Below are positions 31,998 to 41,032 of a stretch of DNA of 64,000 nucleotides, one piece after another. The position numbers were made by a program, and so were the translations under genes. Where the stretch lies: positions 62,001-126,000 of the forward strand of contig NZ_JNZP01000002.1 in NCBI RefSeq assembly GCF_000725545.1. Direction: 5' to 3'. The first letter of the stretch is position 1. Each line of letters begins with the position of its first letter. The notes beneath the pieces were generated by a model. The model was not told where the DNA came from. It saw nothing but the letters and a program-made list of their open reading frames with translations, and searched no databases. This DNA is from Streptomyces exfoliatus (lineage in GTDB: Bacteria > Actinomycetota > Actinomycetes > Streptomycetales > Streptomycetaceae).

Positions 31998-33509
31998 TCA
32001 GGCGGCGGGGACCAGCGGAGCGCGGAGGGAGGTCTTCAGGGGTGCCGCGAGGCCGACGAGTGCCTGCTCCAGGCCGTGCAGATGGCCGAGGGCGGCCTCC
32101 GCGCCGGGGTGGTGATGCGGTACGCCGTCGGCCTCGGCGACCGCGGTCCGTCCCGGACCCGCCGGGGGCACGAGGGCGTGGACCGCGGCTTCCACGCGCC
32201 AGGCGGCGGCCACGAGCCGGGCGTCGTGCGAGGCGTCCGGGTCGGCCGCGACGGCGGCGAGGCCCCGGATCTCGCGGGCGCAGTCGTCCAGGAGCGCGAG
32301 CACCCGGCGCGCGCGTGCCTTGCGGGCCCGCAGCGGGTTCAGGGGGTGCACGAGCGGCGCGAGGGAGAGCCGGACCCGGCCGAGCAGGATCTCCAGCTCG
32401 GCGGCGTGCGGCGCCGGGTCGACGCCCGGGTCGCCCGCGAGGCGCCGGGCGGCGGCGGTGGTGCAGGTGTGCACGCAGGTCACGGCCCGCTCGATCCAGG
32501 CGTTTGTGGCGGCGTGCGTGGTCACCGGCAGCAGGGCGACGCCGATCGCGGCGCCGATCGCGCCGACGGCGGTCTCCTGGAAGCGCAGGAGCAGCAGGCC
32601 GGGGTGCAGGACGCCGAGCAGCCCGTAGAGCAGTCCCGCCATGACGGTGACGAAGAACATCATCCAGCTGTACGAGAGCGGGGCGGTGTAGAAGATCCCG
32701 AAGACGCACACGGCGACGAGCAGGGCGGTGGGGGCGGTCGCGCCGCCCAGCGGGACGGCGATCAGCAGGCCGGCGGCGATGCCGGCGACGGTGCCGAGGA
32801 CCCGGCGGAAGCCCCGGACGAGCGTCTCGCCGCGCGATGAGGTGTTCACGAAGATCCACCAGGCGGTGCCGACGGCCCAGTACCAGCGCTCGTGCGAGAT
32901 CAGCTGGCCGGCGGCGAGGGCCACGGCGCACGCGGCCGTGGCCTGGAAGGCCTGGCGGGTGGTGGGGCGGGCCAGGCCCGTGCCGGGCAGCGGGGCGGGC
33001 GCGCCCGGCGGCGGCACGTGCCGCTCGATGCACCAGGCCACGAAGCGGACCGCTCCGACGGCGAGCAGCGCGAGGGCGACGGCGGCGTACAGCTCGGGAA
33101 GCTGGGAGGGGAGCGCGTGCAGGAACTGCGTCACGAAGAACTGCATGAACGCGAAGATGCCGAGGGCGTGCCCGCGCGGTCCCCAGCGGCGGGCGTACAC
33201 GCCGGCGAAGACGACGAGCAGCCAGCTCGCGTCCCGCAGGAGCGGGGCGCCGTGCAGGAATGTGGCGAGCGCGAGGACGGGGAAGCCGACCGCCGGCAGC
33301 AGGGCGGTGGTGACGGCCTGGCGGCGGACCGTGGAGTCGCCGACCGTGAAGAGGGCGAGCAGAGCGGCGAGACCGGCGGTGATGGAGGCGGTCAGGGAGA
33401 GGCCGAAGAGCTCCGCGAGGGCGACGGCGAGCGTGATGCCGAGAACGGCGCGCGTCGACACCCTGAGCCGGACGCGTCCCGGATCCGGGGCCATGAAGTA
33501 CTTCCGCAC
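31998..33509 (-). CDS. FUSC family inner membrane protein
   Basis: A 503-residue membrane protein with two sets of about five or six hydrophobic helices: residues 25-150 and, after the linker ERHVPPPGAPAP, residues 190-330. It has a soluble helical C-terminal domain. This two-block layout and the HERWYWAVGTAWWIFVNT plus GFRRVLGTVAGIAAG signature fit the FUSC family, whose relatives form aromatic acid efflux pumps (AaeB-like). Transport is inferred from the family. The GTG at 33509 is used; ATG 33494 is an alternative. It follows the PL8 gene on the same strand, separated by a hairpin. Confidence 0.85.
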   Translation of the reverse strand: MRKYFMAPDPGRVRLRVSTRAVLGITLAVALAELFGLSLTASITAGLAALLALFTVGDSTVRRQAVTTALLPAVGFPVLALATFLHGAPLLRDASWLLVVFAGVYARRWGPRGHALGIFAFMQFFVTQFLHALPSQLPELYAAVALALLAVGAVRFVAWCIERHVPPPGAPAPLPGTGLARPTTRQAFQATAACAVALAAGQLISHERWYWAVGTAWWIFVNTSSRGETLVRGFRRVLGTVAGIAAGLLIAVPLGGATAPTALLVAVCVFGIFYTAPLSYSWMMFFVTVMAGLLYGLLGVLHPGLLLLRFQETAVGAIGAAIGVALLPVTTHAATNAWIERAVTCVHTCTTAAARRLAGDPGVDPAPHAAELEILLGRVRLSLAPLVHPLNPLRARKARARRVLALLDDCAREIRGLAAVAADPDASHDARLVAAAWRVEAAVHALVPPAGPGRTAVAEADGVPHHHPGAEAALGHLHGLEQALVGLAAPLKTSLRAPLVPAA

Positions 33510-33707
33510 GGCGGCCAATCCCGCCCCCCTTGTCGTGTTCCTCGCCGCGCGCGAGGGACCCCGGGGGTGGTGGGGGCTCGGACACGACGAAGGCACCGCG
33601 GGCCGGTCCGGCCTCGTCGCCGGACGGCGCTGCGCGGCGCCGAAGGTGTGTGATGGCTACAAGGATAGACGGAAGGGGGTACGACGGCTCAACCGACCGT
33701 GGAAACG

Positions 33708-33724
33708 GTGGGCCATCGGCCCAC
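33708..33724 (-). terminator. Short hairpin after the PL8 lyase gene
   Basis: GTGGGCC-ATC-GGCCCAC is a perfect 7-bp stem with a triplet loop, 60 bp past the PL8 stop. It is a weak terminator candidate. Confidence 0.4.
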
Positions 33725-33783
33725 TGCGACAGCGCGGTGGGTGGCCGGACGGAGCCAATGGCCCACACGTTCCCGCTCCCCTC

Positions 33784-36225
33784 TCACCCCAGGCTGACGA
33801 CCGCCCTGTGCGTGGCGGCGAGCGTGCCGGGAGTGATCCGCAGGGTGAGCGCGGATCCCGTGGACAGCACCTGGACCGTGGCGTCCTTGGACACCACCGC
33901 CGGCACGGGGCGGTTCCAGGTCAGGTCGATCGGCGCCCCGTCGCGCAGGGGGCCCGAGACGCAGATCGTGGCGGTGGTGCCGGACTCGCGGATCAGCACG
34001 GACGCGGGGGCGCCGACCGTGACGTCGCCGACGGTGCCGGCGAGCCAGAAGTTGACGCCGGTGAAGCCGAGCGCGGGGACCCGTACGCCCTGCTGTTCGT
34101 TGGCGTTGGCGAGGACGGTGAGCCATCCCGTGTCCGCCGCGCGCGCCGCCGTCTCCGCCTGGGTCGCGCCCGGCATCAGGACGTACGAGTAGGCCGCCCA
34201 CGTCGGATCGGTGCCGTGGTCGAGCCAGAGCGTGAGGTACCGGCGCGTGTACGGCGAGGTCTCGGCCCCTTTGTTGATGTCCGACCAGGCGCCCGTGCGG
34301 GCCTGGCGCAGGGCCTTGAGCGCCGTGGCGCCGCCGGGGAAGACGTAGCCCGCGAAACCGGCGAGGTGGGCCCATCGGGCGCCCGTGAGGGTGGCGCTCC
34401 AGCCGAGCGTCGTGGGCTGGGCCGCGCCGTCGACGGTGAAGGCATGGACACCCGTCCCGCCGAGGTTGCGGTTCTCCACGACCGACTCGACACCGGCGCC
34501 GTCGCGGCCGTGGATCCCCGCGCCGAGGCAGACGACCGCGTCGTCGAGGAAGAACCAGGACTTCTTGGCCAGGAGCGTGGACGACAGCCCCTTGAGGTAC
34601 TGCCCCACAGCCGCGTACGTGCCGTCCGTCGTCCCGCCGACCCAGCGCACATCGGGCCGGGCCGCGCCCCAGGTCCCGCCCTCGCCGTCGGCGAGCGGCT
34701 TGCGGGAGGCCGTGGTGCCGGGCAGCCGGTAGGGATCGACGGTGGGCCAGAAGTGATCGCTGTACTGCCCGTTGGCGAAGTCGTCGCCCCACCAGTAGAG
34801 CATTCCGGAGCCGCTGTGCCAGGCGCGCAGGTTCTCGCCGTTGCCGTTCTCGTAGTACGTGATCCGGTTCGACGCCATGGAGAGCGACGCCGCCCACCCG
34901 GCGCGGCGGTGCACGGCGCGGTCCATGCCGGGGAAGAGACGGTGACCGGACGGTTCGGGGCTCGCCGGGGCCGTGCCGTCCTGGACGGCCTTGAGGCGGG
35001 CGAGCGCGGCGACACCGAGCGCCGGGTCGGCGAGCAGCGGGCTGTAGTGGTCGCGTGCGATCCAGCCCTTGACCATGCCGTCCCAGCGGGCCTTCTCGGC
35101 GGCCGACGCGCTCCGCGCGAGCAGCGCGACGCGCGCGATGATCCCGTGGCCCCGCAGGTGGTCGTCCTGGCGGACGCCCCTGGTGTCCGTCCGCTGTACA
35201 CCGCGGCTGATCGCGCGCCCCGCGACGGCGTCCATGGCCAGGCCGTTGAAGAGGAAGGGCGCGTAGGCCTTCTCGACGGAGTCGAACACCACCTGCCGGC
35301 CGCTGTCGGTGACCTCCCACGCCGATCCCTTGAGCAGGGCGAAGAGCATCGAGAGCCCGCCGAGCATGACGGCGCCGTAGGAAGCGGCGTAGGGGACGTA
35401 GGTGTGCTGGATGAAGCTGCCGTCGGCGTGGAGACCGTCGCCGGACGTGACGTACGGGAAGACCGGGGAGAGCGCGTCGCGGGCCCGGGACAGCTTCGCG
35501 GAGGACTTTCCGACGACTCCGCGGAGCGCGAGGACCCGGCAGAGGTCGACCCGGTTGGCCCCGGTGGAGGTGCCGGTGTAGCTCGCGACCGCGCTGTCGG
35601 GGACGAAGTGGTCGACGGCGGCGCAGTGTGCCGCGACGCGGGTCGCGCCGAGGACGTCGTACAGGAGGACGTCGATGTCGAGCAGCGCCTGCGGGATGCC
35701 TATCTGCCAGTTGTACCAGTTGCCGTAGCGCACCTGGCTCGCGTTGTACGCCTGGTCGTGGAGGTGGTCGAGGCCGGCGAGGATCTCGGCGCGCAGGGTC
35801 GCGTCGCCGGTGAGTCCGGTGCCGGGCTGAGAGTACGCCTCGGTGAGGGTGCGGAGCCGGTTGTAGCTGGTGTTGAGGTTGCCCGAGTACGTGTACGACT
35901 CGGCGTCCGTGTCCGGTTCGGGGTCGGCGTACGGCAGGTCCGGCCAGAGGGAGCCGTTCGCCGTGGCCATGGCGGAGCGGAGGTCGCCGGCGGTGGCGCC
36001 GAGCGCGGCGAGCTTCGAGGCGAAGGGTTCGGCGGTCGGCACGACGTTCGTGCCGAGGAGCAGGTCCCGCCAGGTCAGACGCAGGGTGTCGTACGCGTCG
36101 GCGGCGTGTGCGGCTGTCGCGGCGGCCGGTATCGCGAGCGGGGCGACGACGGCGGCGCCGAGGGCCGCGCGCAGCAGGCCTCGGCGGGACGCGAAGGGAG
36201 GGGGCGTGGGGGCGGAGGAGGGCAT
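33784..36225 (-). CDS. Secreted polysaccharide lyase family 8 protein (hyaluronate/chondroitin/xanthan lyase-like)
   Basis: An 813-residue exported lyase. A Tat-type signal (SRRGLLRAALGAAVVAPLAIP...) covers about residues 1-42. The N-terminal alpha/alpha toroid holds the conserved NWYNWQIGIPQALLDI and HADGSFIQHTYVPYAASYG, which carry the catalytic Asn, His and Tyr of PL8. The C-terminal beta-sandwich domains contain MASNRITYYENGNGEN and WWGDDFANGQY. PL8 enzymes cleave uronic-acid polysaccharides by beta-elimination; the exact polymer cannot be told. It lies in tandem with the upstream sortase gene, but no LPXTG/LAXTG signal is seen, so it should be freely secreted. Confidence 0.93.
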   Translation of the reverse strand: MPSSAPTPPPFASRRGLLRAALGAAVVAPLAIPAAATAAHAADAYDTLRLTWRDLLLGTNVVPTAEPFASKLAALGATAGDLRSAMATANGSLWPDLPYADPEPDTDAESYTYSGNLNTSYNRLRTLTEAYSQPGTGLTGDATLRAEILAGLDHLHDQAYNASQVRYGNWYNWQIGIPQALLDIDVLLYDVLGATRVAAHCAAVDHFVPDSAVASYTGTSTGANRVDLCRVLALRGVVGKSSAKLSRARDALSPVFPYVTSGDGLHADGSFIQHTYVPYAASYGAVMLGGLSMLFALLKGSAWEVTDSGRQVVFDSVEKAYAPFLFNGLAMDAVAGRAISRGVQRTDTRGVRQDDHLRGHGIIARVALLARSASAAEKARWDGMVKGWIARDHYSPLLADPALGVAALARLKAVQDGTAPASPEPSGHRLFPGMDRAVHRRAGWAASLSMASNRITYYENGNGENLRAWHSGSGMLYWWGDDFANGQYSDHFWPTVDPYRLPGTTASRKPLADGEGGTWGAARPDVRWVGGTTDGTYAAVGQYLKGLSSTLLAKKSWFFLDDAVVCLGAGIHGRDGAGVESVVENRNLGGTGVHAFTVDGAAQPTTLGWSATLTGARWAHLAGFAGYVFPGGATALKALRQARTGAWSDINKGAETSPYTRRYLTLWLDHGTDPTWAAYSYVLMPGATQAETAARAADTGWLTVLANANEQQGVRVPALGFTGVNFWLAGTVGDVTVGAPASVLIRESGTTATICVSGPLRDGAPIDLTWNRPVPAVVSKDATVQVLSTGSALTLRITPGTLAATHRAVVSLG

Positions 36226-36366
36226 GGGGGGGAACCTCCGGGGGACGGGCGCGCGGGCGGCCCGGCGCGGTGGCGGACAGCATGCCGGGGAAAGAAAGCG
36301 ATTTCTACCCCTGGGGCGGAATCCGCCGCTCCCCCCACGCGCGCCGCACCGGCCGGAGAGTGTCCC

Positions 36367-36396
36367 AGGGCCTGTCCCGCACGGAGGACGGGCCCT
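36367..36396 (-). terminator. Hairpin at the 3' end of the sortase gene
   Basis: AGGGCC-T-GTCC (36367-36377) pairs with GGAC-G-GGCCCT (36386-36396) apart from one T/G position. It begins within the sortase stop codon region, upstream of the PL8 start, and could attenuate read-through into PL8. Confidence 0.5.
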
Positions 36397-37222
36397 ACGC
36401 CGGCCGCTTCGACGTCAGGACGCCTATCTTGTCGATCCGGTGCTCGGGGTTGCCCTGGGCGTCCCGCCAGAAGTTGCCCGCCGCGTCGTCCTCCGGCGTC
36501 GCGCACGTCGAGAGGGTGATCATGGCTCGGGTGGGCTTCTGCCCCGGGTCGCCCGGGACGGCGGCCCGCTGCTCGGCGAGCGAGCGCTCCGAGCGGAAGG
36601 ACGTCTCCCGCGTCTCGACGATCTCGTACGTGTAGACCGTGCCCCCGGCGGTGACACGCACCAGGTCCCCCACGTCGACCGCGGGCAGATCACGCAGCGG
36701 CCCGCCGGCCGAGAGCCGGTGGGCGGTCACCAGATAGTTGCCGACGTCCCCTGGCCCGACGCCCCCGTGCTCGCCGTAGGGGCTGGCGGCCACACCCCGG
36801 TCCTGGATCCGGGTTCCCGCCCGGTCGTCGGTCGTGCCCTCGTACGGCACGACATCCAGCGCTTCGACCCCGATCGACGGTATGGACACCTCCGCCGCGA
36901 CGTGAGAGGCGGCAGGCCGGGGCGTGGGCGCCGACGGCGAGGGCGGCGGCGGGGCCGCCGACGGGCCGTGGACACCGGCGGACGTCGCGTCCGCGCCGTG
37001 GACGCCGGCAGGCGTCACCTGCGCGCCGCGGACCGCGGCGGTCGTACCGTCGGCGCCGCGGACACCGGCAGGCGTGCCGCCCGCGTCGGCGCCGCGCAGA
37101 GCGACGCCCGCGGCCACCGCGACGGCGGTGATCACGGCGGCGACAGCGGCGGCGACCACGGCGCGCACACCGCGGACCCCGGACCGGCCCCTGCGCAGGG
37201 GACCACGACGGTTGGCACCCAT
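36395..37222 (-). CDS. Class E/F-type sortase
   Basis: A 275-residue membrane-anchored transpeptidase. Residues 20-45 form an N-terminal membrane helix. A low-complexity stalk with degenerate TPAGVRGAD-type repeats follows (residues 48-100), then the sortase barrel. Catalytic residues are His in NYLVTAHRLS, Cys in TLSTCATPED and Arg in NPEHRIDKIG. TLSTC is the class E/F form of TLxTC. Sortases attach substrates with a C-terminal sorting signal to the peptidoglycan. No substrate gene is adjacent. ATG 37222 is chosen; a GTG at 37240 is possible. Confidence 0.88.
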   Translation of the reverse strand: MGANRRGPLRRGRSGVRGVRAVVAAAVAAVITAVAVAAGVALRGADAGGTPAGVRGADGTTAAVRGAQVTPAGVHGADATSAGVHGPSAAPPPPSPSAPTPRPAASHVAAEVSIPSIGVEALDVVPYEGTTDDRAGTRIQDRGVAASPYGEHGGVGPGDVGNYLVTAHRLSAGGPLRDLPAVDVGDLVRVTAGGTVYTYEIVETRETSFRSERSLAEQRAAVPGDPGQKPTRAMITLSTCATPEDDAAGNFWRDAQGNPEHRIDKIGVLTSKRPA

Positions 37223-37267
37223 GCTCCAAGAATGACCCACCCGCTACGCCCCGGCACCTGCGACCGG

Positions 37268-37981
37268 TCAGCCGACACGGTCCCCCGACGACACGCGGTG
37301 GACCTCCAGGCCGGGCGTCGCGAGCAGTGCGGCGATCAGGTCCTCCGAGCCGCACACGTACGTGCTCACCAGATCGACGTCCCCGCCCACGCACCAGGCC
37401 CTGTCCTGCGGCCACCACAGGTCCGGCAGTTCGTCGAACGGCTCGGCCTCGGGAGGGGACATGACGTCGGCCAGCGCTCCCGACAGGAGGATCTCCTCCC
37501 GCTCCGGCGTCGGGAAGGTGGGGATCCCGGGCCATTCCCGGCGGCCGTAGCCGTGCCACAACCCGAACCAGCACCGCTCCGGCGTGTCCGTGTGCCGGGC
37601 CAGTACGGGGATCAGTTCCCGCGCCACCTCACCCGGCGTGGGGCCTTCGGCCGGATGCTCGTCCCACACCCCGGCCAGGCCGTACTCCTCGTCGTTCTGG
37701 TAGAACCGGTCCACGCCGATCACCTCGTGCCAGTCCGTCAGCTCCCCGACGCTCCGCCCGTAGGCGGCGGCGACGGTCTCCCAGCGCACGGGGCGCTCGT
37801 CGAGGGCCGCGGGGTGCAACACGCGCGCGTAGGCGGCGAATCCTGGTGCGGCGACCCCACCGACGGTTCCGAACTCGCCGTACCCGGGCCGGCGTTCGGT
37901 CAGCCAGCGGGCCGGCCCGAGGTCTCCCCGCTCGACGCGCAGCCGCCCGTACAGGCCGGCATCCGTCCACTCCTCGCTCAC
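37268..37981 (-). CDS. Conserved hypothetical protein (237 aa), SMI1-like context unknown
   Basis: A 237-residue soluble protein starting GTG 37981 with a GAAGGTGC site. It is rich in Trp and acidic residues (WTDAGLYGRLRVERGD, RYELPVLARHTDTPERCWFGLW-type segment, LPDLWWPQDRAWCVGGDVDL). The architecture, with a repeated WxGLWxG and a C-terminal DLVSTYVCGSEDLIAALLA, is shared by uncharacterised Streptomyces proteins. No catalytic motif is recognisable. It is the last gene of the housekeeping block and is transcribed away from the NRPS locus, so the gap at 37982-38280 holds divergent promoters. Confidence 0.75.
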   Translation of the reverse strand: MSEEWTDAGLYGRLRVERGDLGPARWLTERRPGYGEFGTVGGVAAPGFAAYARVLHPAALDERPVRWETVAAAYGRSVGELTDWHEVIGVDRFYQNDEEYGLAGVWDEHPAEGPTPGEVARELIPVLARHTDTPERCWFGLWHGYGRREWPGIPTFPTPEREEILLSGALADVMSPPEAEPFDELPDLWWPQDRAWCVGGDVDLVSTYVCGSEDLIAALLATPGLEVHRVSSGDRVG

Positions 37982-38280
37982 GCGCACCTTCCGTGTCGAT
38001 GTCCGCCGAGGCGGTCGTCCACCAGGGCGACGGCCAGCGTAGCCCTGCGGCCAGGGCCGTACGCGAAGGCCGGCGACGAGGGCCCGGCGGTCGTACAGAG
38101 CGCGTACATATTCCGTCCAGTGGGCCCCTTGCAGAATGGCAGCGCCCGCCACCGCTGCGGCCCGCAAGAACGCTTCGCCGCAGTACAAGCAATGGCAGGC
38201 CAACCGTCGCCCTTCCTGGCGACGGTGCACAGACCGCGCGTCGCAAATCTGATTCGTCCAGTGAATCCAAGGGGAAACAC
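37982..38280. promoter_or_regulatory. Divergent promoter region at the left border of the NRPS locus
   Basis: This 299-bp gap separates the minus-strand hypothetical gene from the first biosynthetic gene. It should hold the operon promoter. I see an inverted repeat GATTC-N7-GAATC at about 38250-38266 and an AAGGGGAAAC ribosome site before ATG 38281. No clear -10/-35 pair stands out. A SARP binding site (direct heptamer repeats) would be expected, but I could not identify one with confidence. Confidence 0.4.
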
Positions 38281-39324
38281 ATGCCAGAAGTCGGCGGCTC
38301 CAAGGGTCTGACCGTACCCGGTGACCCGTTCCTGTCCACCGTGGACAAGGTGTGCGCATGGCTCGGTTCCGCGCCCGAGAAGGTCGACGCCCTGTCGGGC
38401 GGCGAGCGGAGCCGCGTCCTGGGCGAGGTGGCCGACATCAACGCCGCTGCGGCCTCGGGCGACAACGGCGCCCTGTACGCCCAGCAGTACCTCCTCGACC
38501 GGATCTACCAGCTGTACACCAAGATCCCGCAGGGGCAGACCGCCGAGGGATCGGTCGTCGTGTACGAGATAGCCAGGCTCCTCGAGACCGCCACCGCGGC
38601 CGCCCAGGACGCCCTGATCGAGCCGGGGCTGATCGAAGAGGCGCCCACGGAGCCGCGGGAGTACCTGACCTGGCTCAAGAACACGGCCCGGAACCACCGG
38701 GTGTACAAGCACCCGTACTACCACGACTTCATCCGCAACGCGGCCTCGCACGACGACCTGCGGAACTACGTGATGCAGGAGTCGGTCGTCGACGGCCGCT
38801 TCGACGACCTGCTGGCCATGATGCAGGTGGGCACCGCCGGCGCCGCCAAGATGGAGATCGCCGCCAACTTCTGGGACGAGATGGGCAACGGCGACCACGC
38901 CCAGGTCCACACCCACCTCTTCAACAAGATCTACGAGGTCTTCGAGATCTCGGAGGACGAGCTGAGCAGGTCGCTCACCGCGACCTCCCTGCTCAACGGC
39001 AACCTCGCCGTCATGCTGTGCCGCCAGCGCGCCCTGTACGCGGAGGCCGTGGGCTTCCTGGGCATGACCGAGTGGATGGCACCCGACCGGTTCGTCCAGG
39101 TCGTGCACGCCTGGGAGCGCCTGGGTCTGCCCGAGGTCGGCATCACCTATCACAAGCTGCACATCACGATCGACTCGCAGCACGCGCAGGGCTGGTTCCA
39201 CAACGTGGTGCTGCCCGCCGCCGAGTCCGCGGACATGCGGCGCGCCATCGCCCGCGGCATCCTCTGGCGGCTCAACTCCTCTGCCGCGTACCTGGACGAG
39301 CGCATCCCGTCCGTCGCCGCCTGA
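38281..39324 (+). CDS. Heme-oxygenase-like di-iron oxidase/oxygenase (HDO superfamily, PF14518-like)
   Basis: A 347-residue all-helical protein of the iron-containing redox enzyme family. The metal-ligand pattern of HDOs is visible: Glu in NYVMQESVVDG, Glu in NFWDEMGNGDHAQVHTHLF, and the final HxxxDxxH in KLHITIDSQHAQGW. Relatives with known roles act on free amino acids or fatty acids (N-oxygenation, C-C cleavage, azetidine or alkene formation). It is the first gene of the biosynthetic string, 36 bp before a 2-oxoglutarate hydroxylase gene, so it probably modifies an amino acid building block. The exact reaction cannot be predicted. The ATG at 38281 has an AAGGGG site. Confidence 0.85.
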   Translation: MPEVGGSKGLTVPGDPFLSTVDKVCAWLGSAPEKVDALSGGERSRVLGEVADINAAAASGDNGALYAQQYLLDRIYQLYTKIPQGQTAEGSVVVYEIARLLETATAAAQDALIEPGLIEEAPTEPREYLTWLKNTARNHRVYKHPYYHDFIRNAASHDDLRNYVMQESVVDGRFDDLLAMMQVGTAGAAKMEIAANFWDEMGNGDHAQVHTHLFNKIYEVFEISEDELSRSLTATSLLNGNLAVMLCRQRALYAEAVGFLGMTEWMAPDRFVQVVHAWERLGLPEVGITYHKLHITIDSQHAQGWFHNVVLPAAESADMRRAIARGILWRLNSSAAYLDERIPSVAA

Positions 39325-39360
39325 CGTCCGACGACTTCATCTTCTCTGGAGGAGAGACCA

Positions 39361-40046
39361 TGGCCCTTGGCAGCGAACGCTTCACCATCATCGACCTGCC
39401 CGACATCTCCGCCGACATCCTGCCCAGCTACGACGACTGCCCGGTCGACGAGTACATGGGCAACGGCACCCGCTTCAAGCGGTTCTCGCAGTACCGCCTC
39501 AGCCCCCAGGGCAGTGACGGGTGGTCGTTCGAGCGTCTCGCGCACCGGGACTACACGACCTACAAGAAGTTCAACTCGGTCGGCGGCGGCATCCGCCGCG
39601 TCTACGAGCCGATCAAGGTGGACTTCACCCCGCTGATCAGTCACGGCGTCAGCGAGCTCGGTCTCGACCGGTCCGAGGACTGGCAGATCAACGTCCACCA
39701 GAACCGGACCCGCGCCGAGGGCGGCAAGCCCGGCCCGCTCACCCCGGAGGGCGTGCACCACGACGGCCACGAGTTCGTGATGATCGCGGTCCTCAACAAG
39801 GTGAACGTGGCCGGCGGCCAGACCCGTCTGTGGAACCCGGGGGCCGACGAGCCCTTCTGGACCGGGACGCTGGAGCCGGGCCAGGCGGTCCTCCTGGACG
39901 ACCGGGAGCTCGCCCACGACGTCACCGACGTGCTGTCCGCCGACGGCGGCCCCGGCCACCGGGACATCGTCATCATCGCGTTCTCCCGGTGGGCGGAGAA
40001 GTGGTACGGCGAGGAGCACGACAACGCCGCGCTCTCCGAGCAGTGA
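39361..40046 (+). CDS. Fe(II)/2-oxoglutarate-dependent amino acid hydroxylase (PF10014 type)
   Basis: A 228-residue 2OG-Fe dioxygenase of the family that includes L-isoleucine 4-dioxygenase. The facial triad is H133-x-D135 (EGVHHDGHEF) and H186 (ELAHDVTDV), with R201 (GHRDIVIIAFSRW) placed to bind 2-oxoglutarate. INVHQNRTRA and NVAGGQTRLWNP are also family-typical. Members hydroxylate free L-Ile, L-Leu, L-Met or similar side chains at C4 or C5. The ATG at 39361 has a strong GGAGGAGAGACC site. Position between the HDO and the DapF-like gene supports stepwise tailoring of a free amino acid. Confidence 0.9.
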
Positions 40047-40120
40047 AACCGGGCGCCGCCCCGGGGCGAGGCACCACGCCTCGGGGCGGCGCCGCGCCCC
40101 GCAGCCAAGGGAGTTCATCC

Positions 40121-41032
40121 GTGAACGACTTCTTCAAATACCAGGCAGCAGGCAACGACTACTTGGTGATCGACCCCCGCCACACCGACTTCCCCGTGAC
40201 CCGTGAGGCGATCCGGCTGGTCTGCGACCGACGGCTGGGCATCGGTGCCGACGGGCTTCTCTACGGGCCGCTGGAGCCGCCCCGCCCCGGCGCCCCGGTC
40301 TCCCTCGACCTGTACAACTCCGACGGATCCGACTGCGGCAGAAGCGGCAACGGTCTGCGGATGTTCGCGCTCCACCTCGCCGGGCAGGAGCCCGGCGCCT
40401 GGGCCGACGGAGACGAGTTCACCCTCCGTACGGCCGCCGGCGACTCCTCCGTACGGGTCCTCGACGCCTCCGAGGGACGGGTGGAGGTCGGCATGGGGCG
40501 GCCCGGCTTCGACGCCGCCGACGTGTCTCTGCTCCGCGAGGACGGGACTCCACTCGACGGGCGCGCGGTGAACGTGCCGCTCGCCGTGGACGGCGACGAA
40601 CTGACCGTCACCTGCGTGTACAACGGCAATCCGCACACGGTCGTACGGGTGGACGACACCCCGACGGCGGAGCTCGCCCGGCGGCTCGGCCCCGGGATCG
40701 CCGGTCACGAGCGCTTCCCGAACCGCACCAACGTGCAGTTCGTGCGCATGGTGAACCGGTCCGTGATGGAGCTCGAGGTCTTCGAGCGCGGCGCCGGGTA
40801 CGTGACGGCGTCCGGCGCCGGCGCCTGCGCGGCGGTGTCCGCCGCCCGCGAACTGGGGCTCTGCGACGCCCGGGTGGAGGTCAGGATGCCCGGCGGCACG
40901 GTGGAGATCAGCGTGGCCGAGGACGGCCACGTCACCATGACGGGAGACGCCGAACAGGTGGCGGCCGGCTCCTTCGCGCCCGCCCTGCGCGCCCGGCTCG
41001 ACCGGACGACGCCGGCGAAGACGGTACGGTGA
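40121..41032 (+). CDS. Diaminopimelate-epimerase-like protein with both catalytic cysteines replaced by serine
   Basis: A 303-residue DapF-fold protein. It has the family landmarks KYQAAGNDYLVID, GIGADGLLYG, NSDGSDCGRSGNGLR, NGNPHTVVRV, RTNVQFVRM and FERGAGYVTASGAGACAA. In DapF the two acid/base cysteines lie in C-GNG and in AC-GSG; here these positions read S-GNG and AS-GAG. A nearby Cys precedes the first site by three residues, but it is not the catalytic position. The protein may be a racemase with altered chemistry, an isomerase or an eliminase, or a non-catalytic binder. The GTG at 40121 has AAGGGAG upstream. Its last codons overlap the start of the aminotransferase gene, indicating coupled expression. 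Confidence 0.88.
   Translation: MNDFFKYQAAGNDYLVIDPRHTDFPVTREAIRLVCDRRLGIGADGLLYGPLEPPRPGAPVSLDLYNSDGSDCGRSGNGLRMFALHLAGQEPGAWADGDEFTLRTAAGDSSVRVLDASEGRVEVGMGRPGFDAADVSLLREDGTPLDGRAVNVPLAVDGDELTVTCVYNGNPHTVVRVDDTPTAELARRLGPGIAGHERFPNRTNVQFVRMVNRSVMELEVFERGAGYVTASGAGACAAVSAARELGLCDARVEVRMPGGTVEISVAEDGHVTMTGDAEQVAAGSFAPALRARLDRTTPAKTVR

Noticed and set aside
32728..36519. 1263-codon open frame on the plus strand
   Set aside because: It is antisense to the FUSC and PL8 genes, which have clear family motifs. Long antisense frames are expected in DNA with such GC bias, and the product has no recognisable motif.
40121..41032. Housekeeping diaminopimelate epimerase dapF
   Set aside because: Both catalytic cysteines are serine, and the gene is fused by overlap to a biosynthetic aminotransferase, so a lysine or cell-wall role is unlikely.
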